From NCBI GenBank assembly GCA_022510905.1, contig JAFLSN010000003.1, positions 88,921 through 152,920 on the forward strand: a stretch of 64,000 nt of DNA. Direction: 5' to 3'. The DNA comes from Treponema sp. Its GTDB lineage: Bacteria; Spirochaetota; Spirochaetia; Treponematales; Treponemataceae. How positions within the stretch are numbered: position 1 is the first letter of the stretch; every line of letters starts with the position of its first letter. Positions 8,800 through 16,846 of the stretch are shown in pieces. The position numbers were made by a program, and so were the translations under genes. Below the pieces are notes generated by a model that saw only the letters and a program-made list of their open reading frames with translations, did not search any database and was not told where the DNA came from.

Positions 8800-8912
8800 A
8801 TTGTTCATCGCTGGAAACGCCGTTTCACAACGCAGTGAAAAACGGCAGTCAATAACTGAGCTAAAAAACTCGGAGTTAAAATCGACAACGCTATTTAAGT
8901 TGCCGATTTTAA
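8800..8912 (+). repeat. Rep-B intergenic element, copy 2
   Basis: Shares AACGGCAGTCAATAACTGAG and CTCGGAGTTAAAATCG blocks with copy 1 at 5374-5410. It ends in an inverted repeat TTAAAATCG (8876-8884) / CGATTTTAA (8904-8912) with inner pairing CAAC/GTTG. Its left half has a different stem from copy 1, GAAACGCCGTTTC. Confidence 0.65.
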
Positions 8913-9033
8913 ATGTGGTTATTTTTTTTGAGCTCCAAAAGGTGTCATGCAAAATATGACGAATGTCCGTTTTTTGCCGTGCTGCACCGGCGTGGCTGGG
9001 TTTGTTATGGATTCGGTTTGTGTTATTCCTGCA

Positions 9034-9068
9034 TAAAAAAACGCCACTATGGAAATCCACGGTGGCGC
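9034..9068 (-). terminator. Intrinsic terminator of the ketosynthase operon
   Basis: Minus-strand stem CGCCAC (9062-9067) / GTGGCG (9042-9047) followed by eight T (9034-9041). It lies 20 nt past the stop at 9090. The other strand also has a short T run, so it may work both ways. Confidence 0.75.
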
Positions 9069-9089
9069 TTTTTGCAAAATGGCTCAATT

Positions 9090-10346
9090 TTAGATTCGGC
9101 CAAAAATGAGTGATGTGTTTATTCCTCCGAAAGCAAAATTGTTTGACATGACATAATCAGCCTTTATTTCACGGCCTTCACCTTTGATGTAGTCAAGCGG
9201 ACCGCAGTCAGGATCTACATTTGTCAGGTTGAGCGTAGGATGGAACCAGCCTTCGTTCATCATATTGATTGTAAGCCATGCTTCCACGCATCCACAGGCA
9301 CCCAATGTGTGCCCAATGTAGCTTTTTGTTGAGCTGATTGGTACCGCGCGGTTAAACACTTTGAATGTGCCGTTGGTTTCTGCAATGTCACCGTGGTGTG
9401 TTGAAGTACCATGTGCATTCACATATGCTATTTTTTCTGCCGGAATTTGAGCGTTGTCAACTGCAAGTTGCAGGCAAGCCGCCATCATGTCTGAATTTGG
9501 ACTGGTGATGTGGGTGCCGTCTGCATTGCTGCCAAAGCCAACAACTTCTGCATATATTTTTGCGTCACGTTTTACAGCATGCTCCATGTCTTCGAGTATA
9601 AGCGTTCCAGCGCCTTCGCCGATTACCAGGCCGTCGCGGTCTTTGTCAAACGGCTTGGGTTCAAGTTCTGGTGTGGTGTTAAGAATTGCGGTGGCTCCCA
9701 TGGCATCAAAACAACCTGCATCGGGCGGACACAATTCTTCCGCGCCACCGGCAAGCATCATGTCTTGCATGCCGTTTGCTATTGCTTCATATGCATAACC
9801 AATCGCCTGGCTTCCAGACGCACATGCCGTGTTTGTGGTAATAATTCTGCCACGCAGTTGGTAGTAAACGCTGATATTGGCGGCACAAGTTTGAGGCATG
9901 CACTTGATGTATGTCTGTGAATCAATGCGGGTGGCATCGTTTTCTATCATCATGGCGGCTAGGTCTATTATTGAATCCATGCTGCCCATGCATGAACCGT
10001 AGGCGATGCCTGTGCGTCCATTTTTCAGCTCGTCAACAACATCACCATCTTCTTTTAAAAAGCCTGCCATTTTCAGAGCGCGTTCCGTTGAAACAAGCGA
10101 AAGCAGCGCCACACGTCCCATTCCGCGGATTTTTTTGCGCGGATAAGATGGCAAATCTTTTTCATATGGACATGCGAGGCGGGTGTTCATACGCTCAAAG
10201 CGCTCCCAGTCCTTCATGTATTTGATACAGTTTTTGTAAGACTGCAAGGTTTTGAATGCTTCGGGCCAGTCATCGCCTAGTGCGGTCAACATGCCGCCGC
10301 CCGTAACCACTACACGGCGTTTTCCATCAGCTCTTGTAAAATTCAT
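9090..10346 (-). CDS. Beta-ketoacyl-ACP synthase (ApeR/FabF-like)
   Basis: A 418-residue condensing enzyme with a complete thiolase-fold active site: Cys in NTACASGSQAIGYAY (about residue 175), His in NAHGTSTHHGD and His in SYIGHTLGACG. It would join malonyl-ACP to an acyl-ACP by decarboxylative Claisen condensation. It is the last gene of a five-gene leftward operon and its start overlaps the ketoreductase stop (ATGA). The order DUF3261-KS-DH-KR-KS matches the apeN-O-P-Q-R segment of aryl-polyene clusters, where the last KS is ApeR. A housekeeping FabF function cannot be excluded from the sequence alone. Confidence 0.9.
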   Translation of the reverse strand: MNFTRADGKRRVVVTGGGMLTALGDDWPEAFKTLQSYKNCIKYMKDWERFERMNTRLACPYEKDLPSYPRKKIRGMGRVALLSLVSTERALKMAGFLKEDGDVVDELKNGRTGIAYGSCMGSMDSIIDLAAMMIENDATRIDSQTYIKCMPQTCAANISVYYQLRGRIITTNTACASGSQAIGYAYEAIANGMQDMMLAGGAEELCPPDAGCFDAMGATAILNTTPELEPKPFDKDRDGLVIGEGAGTLILEDMEHAVKRDAKIYAEVVGFGSNADGTHITSPNSDMMAACLQLAVDNAQIPAEKIAYVNAHGTSTHHGDIAETNGTFKVFNRAVPISSTKSYIGHTLGACGCVEAWLTINMMNEGWFHPTLNLTNVDPDCGPLDYIKGEGREIKADYVMSNNFAFGGINTSLIFGRI

Positions 10347-11083
10347 ATGATACCACCATCTACAGAAATTACCTGCCGCGTTATGTAGCCCGCTTCCTCA
10401 GAAAGCAGGAATACGGCAGTTGCGCCAACTTCTTCTGGAGTGCCGGCCCGTCCCATTGGAATGGTTGACATGATTGCTTTTTTTGCCTCTTCATTTATGC
10501 TTTTTACCATGTCAGTTTCAATTACGCCGGGAGCGATTGCATTCACCGTGATGTGGCGGCTTGCAAGTTCAACCGCAAGCGCTTTTGTCGCGCCGATGAT
10601 GCCAGCCTTTGACGCGCTGTAGTTTGTTTGGCCACGGTTACCCATTACGCCGCTCACCGAAGAAATGGTGATTATGCGCCCGCGTTTTTTACGTGCCATT
10701 GGCATAGCCAGCGGCTGAATCACGTTGAAAAAGCTGTCCAGGTTTGTGTGAATCACGGAGTCCCAATCTTCACCGGTAAGGCCCACGAATGTATTGTCGC
10801 GTGTGATGCCGGCATTGTTTACCACGCCCCACAATGCGCCGTATTTTTCGGTGATAGCGTCCAGCTTGGCTTTGCATTCATCGCGGTTTGAAATGTCAAA
10901 CTGAATCAGCTCGCCGGTTCCACCAGCTGCCTGAATCTGCGCAAGGGTTTCTTCTGCTTTTTCTTTGCCGTGGTTGTAGTGGGCAATTACATAATAGCCT
11001 GCTTTTGCGGCGCACACGGCAATTGCACGACCAATTCCGCCACTTGCACCTGTTACCAAAATTCTCTTTTGTTCTTCTGACAT
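10343..11083 (-). CDS. 3-oxoacyl-ACP reductase (ApeQ/FabG-like SDR)
   Basis: A 246-residue classical short-chain dehydrogenase. It has the NADP-binding VTGASGGIGRA (residues 10-20), NNAG (VVNNAGITRDNTF), the catalytic Ser (TISSVSGVMGN) and YSASK (TNYSASKAGIIGA), and the FabG-type end AVFLLSEEAGYITRQVISVDGG. It would reduce beta-ketoacyl-ACP. The start at 11083 is chosen because GGGAG lies 7 nt upstream; the upstream ATG at 11095 is too close to the preceding stop. It sits between the dehydratase and second ketosynthase, as ApeQ does. Confidence 0.9.
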   Translation of the reverse strand: MSEEQKRILVTGASGGIGRAIAVCAAKAGYYVIAHYNHGKEKAEETLAQIQAAGGTGELIQFDISNRDECKAKLDAITEKYGALWGVVNNAGITRDNTFVGLTGEDWDSVIHTNLDSFFNVIQPLAMPMARKKRGRIITISSVSGVMGNRGQTNYSASKAGIIGATKALAVELASRHITVNAIAPGVIETDMVKSINEEAKKAIMSTIPMGRAGTPEEVGATAVFLLSEEAGYITRQVISVDGGII

Positions 11084-11095
11084 AATAACTCCCAT

Positions 11096-11617
11096 TTACT
11101 TTGAGCGGGCGTTGCTCAAAACTTCTTCCATATTTTTCATTTCCATAACGGAAATCTTTGCAGTGGCCGCAGGTTCTGCGTCATCGCGGTTTTTGTAGAT
11201 GGCACAGTTGTATCGGTACACGTTGTCTGCATGGTAGTCTTCATCGATGCGCATTTGTACCGTGGTATTGTTTTTTAACACATCAACATTTGCGCGGAAG
11301 TCAACCACGCTCAACACCACTCCCGGACGCGATAAATCCGGGTCATGGTTGTAAATCCTGGTGATGGTAGAAAAAGCTGAAATTCCCTGCGCCATAAGCT
11401 CAAAGCCTGACCATGTTGGAATTCCATCTAATTCCTTCTCGTAGAAAATACAATCCTTGGTTATATCATACTCTGTCGTAACTTTCCGTGCAACCACATC
11501 ATGCGCTGTTACACGGCTGAGCAAAAACATTTTTCCTTTGTGCGGCAGAAAGTTTAGCAGCTCGTCATATTCAATGCGCTGCGGAATTTCTACTTTGCCT
11601 TCGACGTTTTCGTACAT
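11096..11617 (-). CDS. ApeP-like hot-dog dehydratase
   Basis: A 173-residue hot-dog fold protein of the ApeP/FabZ type that would dehydrate 3-hydroxyacyl-ACP. Its LPHKGKMFLLSRV corresponds to the FabZ LPHR catalytic-His segment, and GIPTWSGFELMAQGISAF supplies the catalytic Glu. It lacks the HFP element of true FabZ, which points to the ApeP subfamily. The start at 11617 has a full AGGAGG at good spacing; upstream in-frame codons overlap the ketosynthase end and are rejected. It is the third gene of the operon. Confidence 0.82.
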   Translation of the reverse strand: MYENVEGKVEIPQRIEYDELLNFLPHKGKMFLLSRVTAHDVVARKVTTEYDITKDCIFYEKELDGIPTWSGFELMAQGISAFSTITRIYNHDPDLSRPGVVLSVVDFRANVDVLKNNTTVQMRIDEDYHADNVYRYNCAIYKNRDDAEPAATAKISVMEMKNMEEVLSNARSK

Positions 11618-11628
11618 GCGTTTTCCTC

Positions 11629-12843
11629 CTAATTCTTTTTGTGTAAAATCAGTGCGACATTTGAACCGCCAAATGCAAATGAATTTGACATGCAGTAACT
11701 CGGTTTTTTGTTTATTGTGCTGCATGCAAAAGCGCTGTCAACAATATTTATTGGTGGCAATGCTGAATCAGTCTGGCCGTCCCAAACCTGCTGCGGAAGA
11801 CAAACGGTGTCGGCATTTTCATTTTGAACCAGCGTTTCGTAGCAGATGGCGGCTTCAAGTGCACCGGCGGCACCGAGCGTGTGACCCGTTATTGATTTTG
11901 TTGAACTGCACGGAACAGCCCTGCCGCCGAATACGTTTTTGAGCGCCTCCGCTTCCATTGCATCGTTGAATTTGGTGCCTGTGCCGTGCAGGTTCACGTA
12001 GTCAATATCATGGGCAGAAATGCCTGCGTCTTGCAGAGCCTGTTTCATGGCGGCGGTGGCACCAATACCTTGGGGGTCGGGTGCCGTCATGTGGTGGGCA
12101 TCGGCGCTTTCGCCGTAACCTGCGAGCACCACTGCGGCGGAGCTTGTGTGCAAAGGCTCTTTTGAGAGCACAAAGAACGCGGCACCGTCGCCCAGGCTGA
12201 TTCCTCTGCGATTTTTGCTGAAAGGATTTGTGGGTACTGGCGAAATTGCTTCAAGCGAATTGAAGCCTTTTAAAACCGTATCCGAAGCAATATCAACGCC
12301 GCCTGCGACAACGGCATCGGCGGCACCACACTGAATCAGCTCTGCGGCTTTTATAATAGCTCCCGCGCTGGAAGAACACGCCGTGCTGAATGCAAGCACC
12401 GGGCCCTGCATGTGGTATAATTCCTGCACAAATGTTGCCACATAGTCAGCGCCCTGCATTTCAAGCTCATATGTTTCTGGGAATTCTCCCTGCTCAAAAT
12501 ATACACGATGATTGGCAAGTGAAAATTCACTGCCATTGTCGCAAGAACCCACACATACTCCAACTCGTTGGGCACCGTACCGTTCCATCGCCAGCTCAAT
12601 GTCCGTGGCAATCTGCTTCAGCGCAGCTTCTTCCAGCCTGATTATATGCATGTTGTAGCGACCATTTGCATTTTCCAGAGCAGAATCTGGAACACGGGCC
12701 GCAAAAAACTGGTCTCCAGCCGCCGTTCGCACGGGCACAATGCCGTTTTGGTGCGCATGAGTCACCGCGTGCCACAATTCCGCAGCGTTCAATCCTGCCG
12801 CGCACACACAGCCAGGCGCCGAAAAATAAACTGGATTGTTCAT
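11629..12843 (-). CDS. Beta-ketoacyl synthase (ApeO-like)
   Basis: A 404-residue condensing enzyme with intact catalytic residues: Cys in FSTACSSSAGAI (about residue 152), His in NLHGTGTKFNDAME and His in KSITGHTLGAAGA. In aryl-polyene systems the first KS of this block (ApeO) elongates together with a Cys-less chain-length factor; no such partner is seen here, and both KS in this operon keep their Cys. The start overlaps the lipoprotein stop by ATGA. The sequence is more divergent from FabF than the second KS (for instance CVCAAGLNAAELWHAV at the N-terminus). Confidence 0.88.
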   Translation of the reverse strand: MNNPVYFSAPGCVCAAGLNAAELWHAVTHAHQNGIVPVRTAAGDQFFAARVPDSALENANGRYNMHIIRLEEAALKQIATDIELAMERYGAQRVGVCVGSCDNGSEFSLANHRVYFEQGEFPETYELEMQGADYVATFVQELYHMQGPVLAFSTACSSSAGAIIKAAELIQCGAADAVVAGGVDIASDTVLKGFNSLEAISPVPTNPFSKNRRGISLGDGAAFFVLSKEPLHTSSAAVVLAGYGESADAHHMTAPDPQGIGATAAMKQALQDAGISAHDIDYVNLHGTGTKFNDAMEAEALKNVFGGRAVPCSSTKSITGHTLGAAGALEAAICYETLVQNENADTVCLPQQVWDGQTDSALPPINIVDSAFACSTINKKPSYCMSNSFAFGGSNVALILHKKN

Positions 12844-13430
12844 GGTTCAGCCTCCAGCGTGTATGTGTAGCCGCGCAGATGATTTTGAATCATAACAGAG
12901 CCGTTTTGTCTGGTGATTGTTTCAATGCAGCGAGAATTGTCAAAAATTTTTCTTACTGTGGCAAAATCAGATATTTCTTCAATAAATGAAAGTCCGCTTT
13001 GCCCGTACAGGGTTTTGAGCGATTCAATTTGATAATAGGCGCTTTGTAAATCGGCCACGATGTATTGCGGTTTTAGTTTTTTTGGAATATATGCGGAATC
13101 AAAACTAATGACTGTGTTCGTGTATGTAAGCGTTCCCATGTCAACACCAAAATCATTTAAAAGCATAAGCGAAATTGTTTCTGCATCAGCATGAAGATAG
13201 ACTCGCGCAGAAAATGTGCGTTCGCCAAAAGTGCCTGTAAAAAACTGCAAGGCATCGATTGTGCCGTCCATGCACTGCGGCGGTAGCAGCACGATTTTTT
13301 TTGTGTTGGTGATGTAAACCGTTTTTTCGGCATCAACCTGCCGTGCGGTGCTTGCGCAGGAACCGCACAGAACGGCCAGCGCTCCAACCACAGCGCAAAA
13401 ACAGTGAGCCATTGAAGTGTGTAGGTTCAT
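12840..13430 (-). CDS. DUF3261-like (ApeN-type) lipoprotein
   Basis: A 196-residue predicted lipoprotein: signal peptide (HCFCAVVGALAVLCGSC) with lipobox LCGSC. The mature part contains VLLPPQCMDGTIDALQFFTGTFGERTF, YLHADAETISLMLLNDFG and MGTLTYTNTVISFDS, the pattern of DUF3261 proteins found in aryl-polyene clusters as ApeN; the molecular role is unproven but is thought to concern localisation of the lipid. The start at 13430 is chosen by signal-peptide length; upstream in-frame ATGs at 13445 and 13499 overlap promoter elements. It is the first gene of the operon, behind a near-consensus promoter. Confidence 0.72.
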   Translation of the reverse strand: MNLHTSMAHCFCAVVGALAVLCGSCASTARQVDAEKTVYITNTKKIVLLPPQCMDGTIDALQFFTGTFGERTFSARVYLHADAETISLMLLNDFGVDMGTLTYTNTVISFDSAYIPKKLKPQYIVADLQSAYYQIESLKTLYGQSGLSFIEEISDFATVRKIFDNSRCIETITRQNGSVMIQNHLRGYTYTLEAEP

Positions 13431-13458
13431 CTTAAAAATCAGCATACGGCGACAATTT

Positions 13459-13487
13459 ATTGTAAACTTTGTAATTGTATTTGTCAA
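13459..13487 (-). promoter_or_regulatory. Sigma-70-type promoter of the ketosynthase operon
   Basis: On the minus strand TTGACA (13482-13487), 17-bp spacer, TACAAT (13459-13464). It lies about 30 nt before the start at 13430, so unlike many promoters here it gives a short leader. Confidence 0.6.
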
Positions 13488-13748
13488 ACCCGTTGACATG
13501 CATATGGCGGATGCAGTGGCGCAACGTCCATGCAGCGATTTTAGGTTGCTTAAAAAACGTAAGAAAGTTTTGTTTTTTAGTCAGCACAAATATTTTTGTT
13601 TTACATTGAATTCTTTATGCCGGTTTGTTATTTTCTTGACGGAAGGCATGAATTCTTTTACAATATCTTTATGCTCTTTCCGTGCGCAAAAAACAAAGCT
13701 TTCTTTACAAAAAGGCTTGACACACCGAATCAAATGCGCACAATTCTG

Positions 13749-13849
<101 letters not shown>

Positions 13850-13971
13850 TCATTATAGCAAATGCAATTTTTCTCACAAAGAAGCCTTTACAGGTTTTGC
13901 GCACAAGCGCATTGGCTGCGGGCTTTTCAAATTTCTGGAGCCGAACCACAAGACTTTGCAAAATAAAATCA

Positions 13972-14018
13972 GCAGGTTGAAATCAGCCACGCATATAGTG
14001 CATCGGATTTCAACCTGC
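13972..14018 (+). promoter_or_regulatory. 13-bp inverted repeat upstream of CAP lipoprotein
   Basis: Perfect arms GCAGGTTGAAATC (13972-13984) and GATTTCAACCTGC (14006-14018) with a 21-nt loop. It is followed by a smaller GGAAG/CTTCC stem (14027-14042) and the AGGAGG before 14071. It may act as an mRNA leader structure, an operator, or the terminator of an upstream transcript without a T tract. Confidence 0.55.
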
Positions 14019-14070
14019 GCTTTCCGGGAAGTTGAGGCTTCCTGCAATGCCGCATTTTAGGAGGATTTAC

Positions 14071-14637
14071 ATGAAAAATCGCATTTTTTATCTGATTGGA
14101 ATCATTTTTGTGGCGCTCTCTTTTGCCGCCTGTTCCGATGACGAAAATTTACTGGAAATTGACTATGCAGATGTTACTGCGAATATAGACGATAAGGTGC
14201 TGGATTGTTTTAATCTGACCAACGCATTTAGGACAGGTAGCGAGGCGTATTATTGGAATGAGGACAATAAGACCAAAACAAACCTTGTGGGGCAGCTCTC
14301 CGAGCTCACGCTGGACGAGGAGCTGTGCAGGGCGGCGCAAATCCGCGCGAATGAAATCGTGAGGAGCTTCTCCCACACACGCCCGAACGGAAATAAATGC
14401 TTCACCGTCCTGAAAGACCTCTCAATCTCTTATGGCACGGCAGCCGAGAACATCGCCGCAGGAAATCAGTCCGGCGAGAAAACGTTCTTGCAGTGGAAAG
14501 AGGACGACAAGAATTACGCCGGACAGGGACACCGCAGGAATATGCTCGGCGCGAACTACAAACGAATCGGAATCGCGTATGCATACAACGCGAACAGCAC
14601 ATACAGATACTACTGGGCAATGATTCTGACAAACTAG
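14071..14637 (+). CDS. CAP/SCP-domain lipoprotein
   Basis: A 188-residue exported protein: signal peptide with lipobox SFAAC (about residue 21), then a CAP (SCP/PR1) domain. Family landmarks are LDEELCRAAQIRANEIVRSF-SHTRPNG (helix and active-site His), YGTAAENIAAG (the ENIA element) and GHRRNMLGANYKRIGIAY. CAP proteins are secreted and bind lipids or act on envelope partners; the bacterial role is poorly known. The start has AGGAGG 7 nt upstream. Codons are visibly more GC-rich (many GCG, GGC, GAG, CTC) than in neighbouring genes, which suggests acquisition from another lineage. It sits between two repeat tracts. Confidence 0.88.
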   Translation: MKNRIFYLIGIIFVALSFAACSDDENLLEIDYADVTANIDDKVLDCFNLTNAFRTGSEAYYWNEDNKTKTNLVGQLSELTLDEELCRAAQIRANEIVRSFSHTRPNGNKCFTVLKDLSISYGTAAENIAAGNQSGEKTFLQWKEDDKNYAGQGHRRNMLGANYKRIGIAYAYNANSTYRYYWAMILTN

Positions 14638-14736
14638 CCGCTTGCCTAACAGTTTGAATCGCGCAGAAATTGCGGAACCGTTACCCAAAACTGACGGCCC
14701 ATCTACCCTAAGCCGCACTGTTTGCCCATCTCACAG
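14638..14736. other. Spacer between CAP lipoprotein and the 41-bp array
   Basis: Short non-coding stretch with no clear terminator. Periodicity begins at about 14737. Confidence 0.4.
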
Positions 14737-15761
14737 ATTGATGAGGTAAAACCACTGCAAATTTTGCCCGCCCCAAGGGAATTTTCGCTAAAACACATGG
14801 CGTTTTGCCTGTCCAGAGGGAATTCCTGCTAAAACGTGCGGCGTTTTGCCCGCCTCAAGGGAATTTCCGCTAAAACGCGCGGTATTTTGTCTGTCCGGAG
14901 GGAATTTCTGCTAAAACGTGCGGTGTTTTACCTGTCCAAAGAGAATTCCTTCTAACGGCAATCTGCCGTTGTTCGTCAAAACGGAATTTCCGCCAGCGGC
15001 AATCCGCCGTTGCCCGTCCAGGCGGAATTTCCGTAAGCGGCATTTTGCCGTTGCCCGTCCAGGCGGAATTTCTACCATCGGCAATCCGCCGTTGCCTGTC
15101 CAGGCGGAATTTCCGCCATCGGCAATCCGCCGTTGCCTGTCCAAAGAGGATTTCCGCCATCGGCAATCCGCCGTTGCCCATCCAAGCGGAATTTCCGTAA
15201 GCGGCAATCCGCCGTTGCCCGTCCAGGTGGAATTTCTGCCAGCGGCAGAACGCCGTTGCCTGTCCAAAGAGGATTTCCGCCAGCGGCAGAACGCCGTTGC
15301 CTGTCCAAAGAGGATTTCCGCCATCGGCAATCCGCCGTTGCCCGTCCAAGCGAAATTTCCGCCATCGGCAGATTGCCGTTGCCCGTCCAAGCGGAATTTC
15401 TGCCATCGGCAGATTGCCGTTGCCCATCCAGGCGGAATTTCTACCATCGGCAATCCGCCGTTGCCTGTCCAGGCGGCATTTCCGCCAGCGGCAACCCGCC
15501 GTTGCCTGTCCAAAGGGAATTTCCGCCATCGGCAATCCGCCGTTGCCCGTCCAGGCGGAATTTCCGCCATCGGCATTTTGCCATTGCTCGTCCAAGCGGA
15601 ATTTCCGTAAGCGGCATTTTGCCGTTGCCTGTCCAGGCGGAATTTCCGCCATCGGCATTTTGCCATTGCTCGTCCAAGCGGAATTTCTACCAGTGGCAAA
15701 TCGCCGTTGCCCGTCCAAGCGTGATTTCTGCTAACGGCTGTGTGTCGTTCCTTTTTGGAAG
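14737..15761. repeat. Array of about 25 tandem 41-bp units
   Basis: Units start at 14778, 14819, 14860 and so on to 15721, every 41 bp without a single insertion or deletion; a weaker unit precedes at 14737. Each unit has a GGAATTTCC dyad and, 4 nt later, a 17-nt dyad. In the leftmost units the 17-nt dyad has AAAACG/CGTTTT arms; from 14942 on the arms are CGGC/GCCG (for example AACGGCAATCTGCCGTT). The last part of each unit is TTGCCYGTCCARG. Since 41 is 2 modulo 3, successive units shift frame, and long stop-free frames on both strands are by-products, not genes. Confidence 0.95.
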
Positions 15762-15910
15762 GCATCAGAAAGTATCTTTTTATCATGGCGGTTGTTGTCG
15801 TTTGTTTTGTGGTTGATGTATGTAGCAATGGGCTGATCCTGAAAGTTGGTGTTTTTGTTTGACCGCATTGTTTCTTTCTGGTAACGTGTATTCATAAAAA
15901 AGGAGGATTT
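15762..15910. other. Spacer between the array and the MscS gene
   Basis: The last array unit has decayed by about 15761. The remaining 150 nt carry no recognised element except AGGAGG at 15901-15906 serving the channel gene. Confidence 0.4.
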
Positions 15911-16807
15911 GTGCGTATGGAAAATACGGAATCAGTGGGAACGGTTGTAGCGCATACTTTGAGCGATCATTTAAAAAATGTTTTGCATATTGATGCGCTC
16001 CGTGCTTACATCGCCTGGCCCAATCTTATCAAATTTGGAATCAGCGCGGTAACCATCATCTTGTTTTACATCATTTATCGGCTGGTAAAGCGTGTTATCA
16101 AAAAGCGGGCGGTTGCAAAGTTTCAGCCTAACACTGTTGTTTTTTTGAACAAGATTGTGAGCTATTCGTTTTACATTCTGATTTTCATGTACGTGCTCAG
16201 TCTGTTCGGCATTAGCCTTAAGGCTGTGTGGGGTGCGGCCGGCGTGGCTGGTCTGGCCATCGGTTTTGCGGCCCAAACCAGTGTGAGCAATCTTATCAGC
16301 GGAATTTTTGTGCTCGGCGAAAAAGCTATGAAAATCGGTGACTATATTTCCGTTGGCGATACCAGCGGCACGGTTGATACGGTTGGGCTTTTGAGTGTTA
16401 CCGTGCATACGCTGGATAATCAGATGGTGCGTATTCCGAACAGCACGATCATCAACACCAACATGCAGAATTACAGCTATTTTCCTGTCAGGAGGCTCGT
16501 GTTCGAAATTCCCATCAAATATGAGGAGAACCTGTCTAAGGCGCTTGCGTCTATAAAGCGTGTGCCGGCTTTGTGCCCCACCGTGCTTTCAGAGCCGGAG
16601 CCGGTTGCCTATTATGACGGTTTTAGTGCCAGTGTTGTTTTAAAGCTCGCGGTATGGATTAACAACAAAGATTTGCTGCAAACAAAAAACGATGTATACA
16701 TGAACATTGTCAAAGTTTGTGATGAAGACGAAATAGAGCTTGCATACACACGGTACGATGTGGCGATTGTCAGCGGAGGAAAAACAAACGGAATAAACCA
16801 AGAATAA
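15911..16807 (+). CDS. Small-conductance mechanosensitive channel (MscS family)
   Basis: A 298-residue inner-membrane channel that releases solutes on hypo-osmotic shock. Three hydrophobic segments precede the pore-lining helix and beta domain: AGVAGLAIGFAAQTSVSNLISGIFVL (pore helix with Gly/Ala packing), then EKAMKIGDYISVGDTSGTVDTVGLLSVTVHTLDNQMVRIPNSTI, the standard MscS beta-domain signature. Length matches the minimal MscS type. The start could be GTG 15911 (AGGAGG 4 nt away) or ATG 15917 (10 nt away). It stands directly after the 41-bp array and is read away from it. Confidence 0.92.
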   Translation: MRMENTESVGTVVAHTLSDHLKNVLHIDALRAYIAWPNLIKFGISAVTIILFYIIYRLVKRVIKKRAVAKFQPNTVVFLNKIVSYSFYILIFMYVLSLFGISLKAVWGAAGVAGLAIGFAAQTSVSNLISGIFVLGEKAMKIGDYISVGDTSGTVDTVGLLSVTVHTLDNQMVRIPNSTIINTNMQNYSYFPVRRLVFEIPIKYEENLSKALASIKRVPALCPTVLSEPEPVAYYDGFSASVVLKLAVWINNKDLLQTKNDVYMNIVKVCDEDEIELAYTRYDVAIVSGGKTNGINQE

Positions 16808-16834
16808 AAGTAGTGAATTTTGAAATTCAGTGCG

Positions 16835-16840
16835 CATACT
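16835..16840 (+). promoter_or_regulatory. Putative -10 box of the lipoprotein gene at 16847
   Basis: CATACT ends 6 nt before the ATG at 16847 and no Shine-Dalgarno is present, the same leaderless spacing seen at other starts. No good -35 is seen. Confidence 0.35.
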
Positions 16841-16846
16841 GTCTGT

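Larger units (their letters stand above)
8683..9089. other. Intergenic region: Rep-B copy 2 and a terminator
   Basis: Between convergent genes. It holds the second Rep-B element (8800-8912), with a 9-bp arm hairpin at its end, and an intrinsic terminator for the leftward ketosynthase operon (9034-9068). No gene is seen. Confidence 0.6.

Noticed and set aside
9090..13430. Complete aryl-polyene biosynthetic cluster
   Set aside because: Only five genes of the N-O-P-Q-R type are present; ACP, CLF, ligase and exporter genes are absent from the window.
14737..15761. CRISPR array
   Set aside because: Units are contiguous with no unique spacers, and no cas gene is in the window.
14870..15828. Several 230-305-residue repetitive reading frames on both strands
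   Set aside because: They are by-products of the 41-bp array; the three-unit cycle of 41 residues shows that frames shift every unit, and no SD or family resemblance exists.
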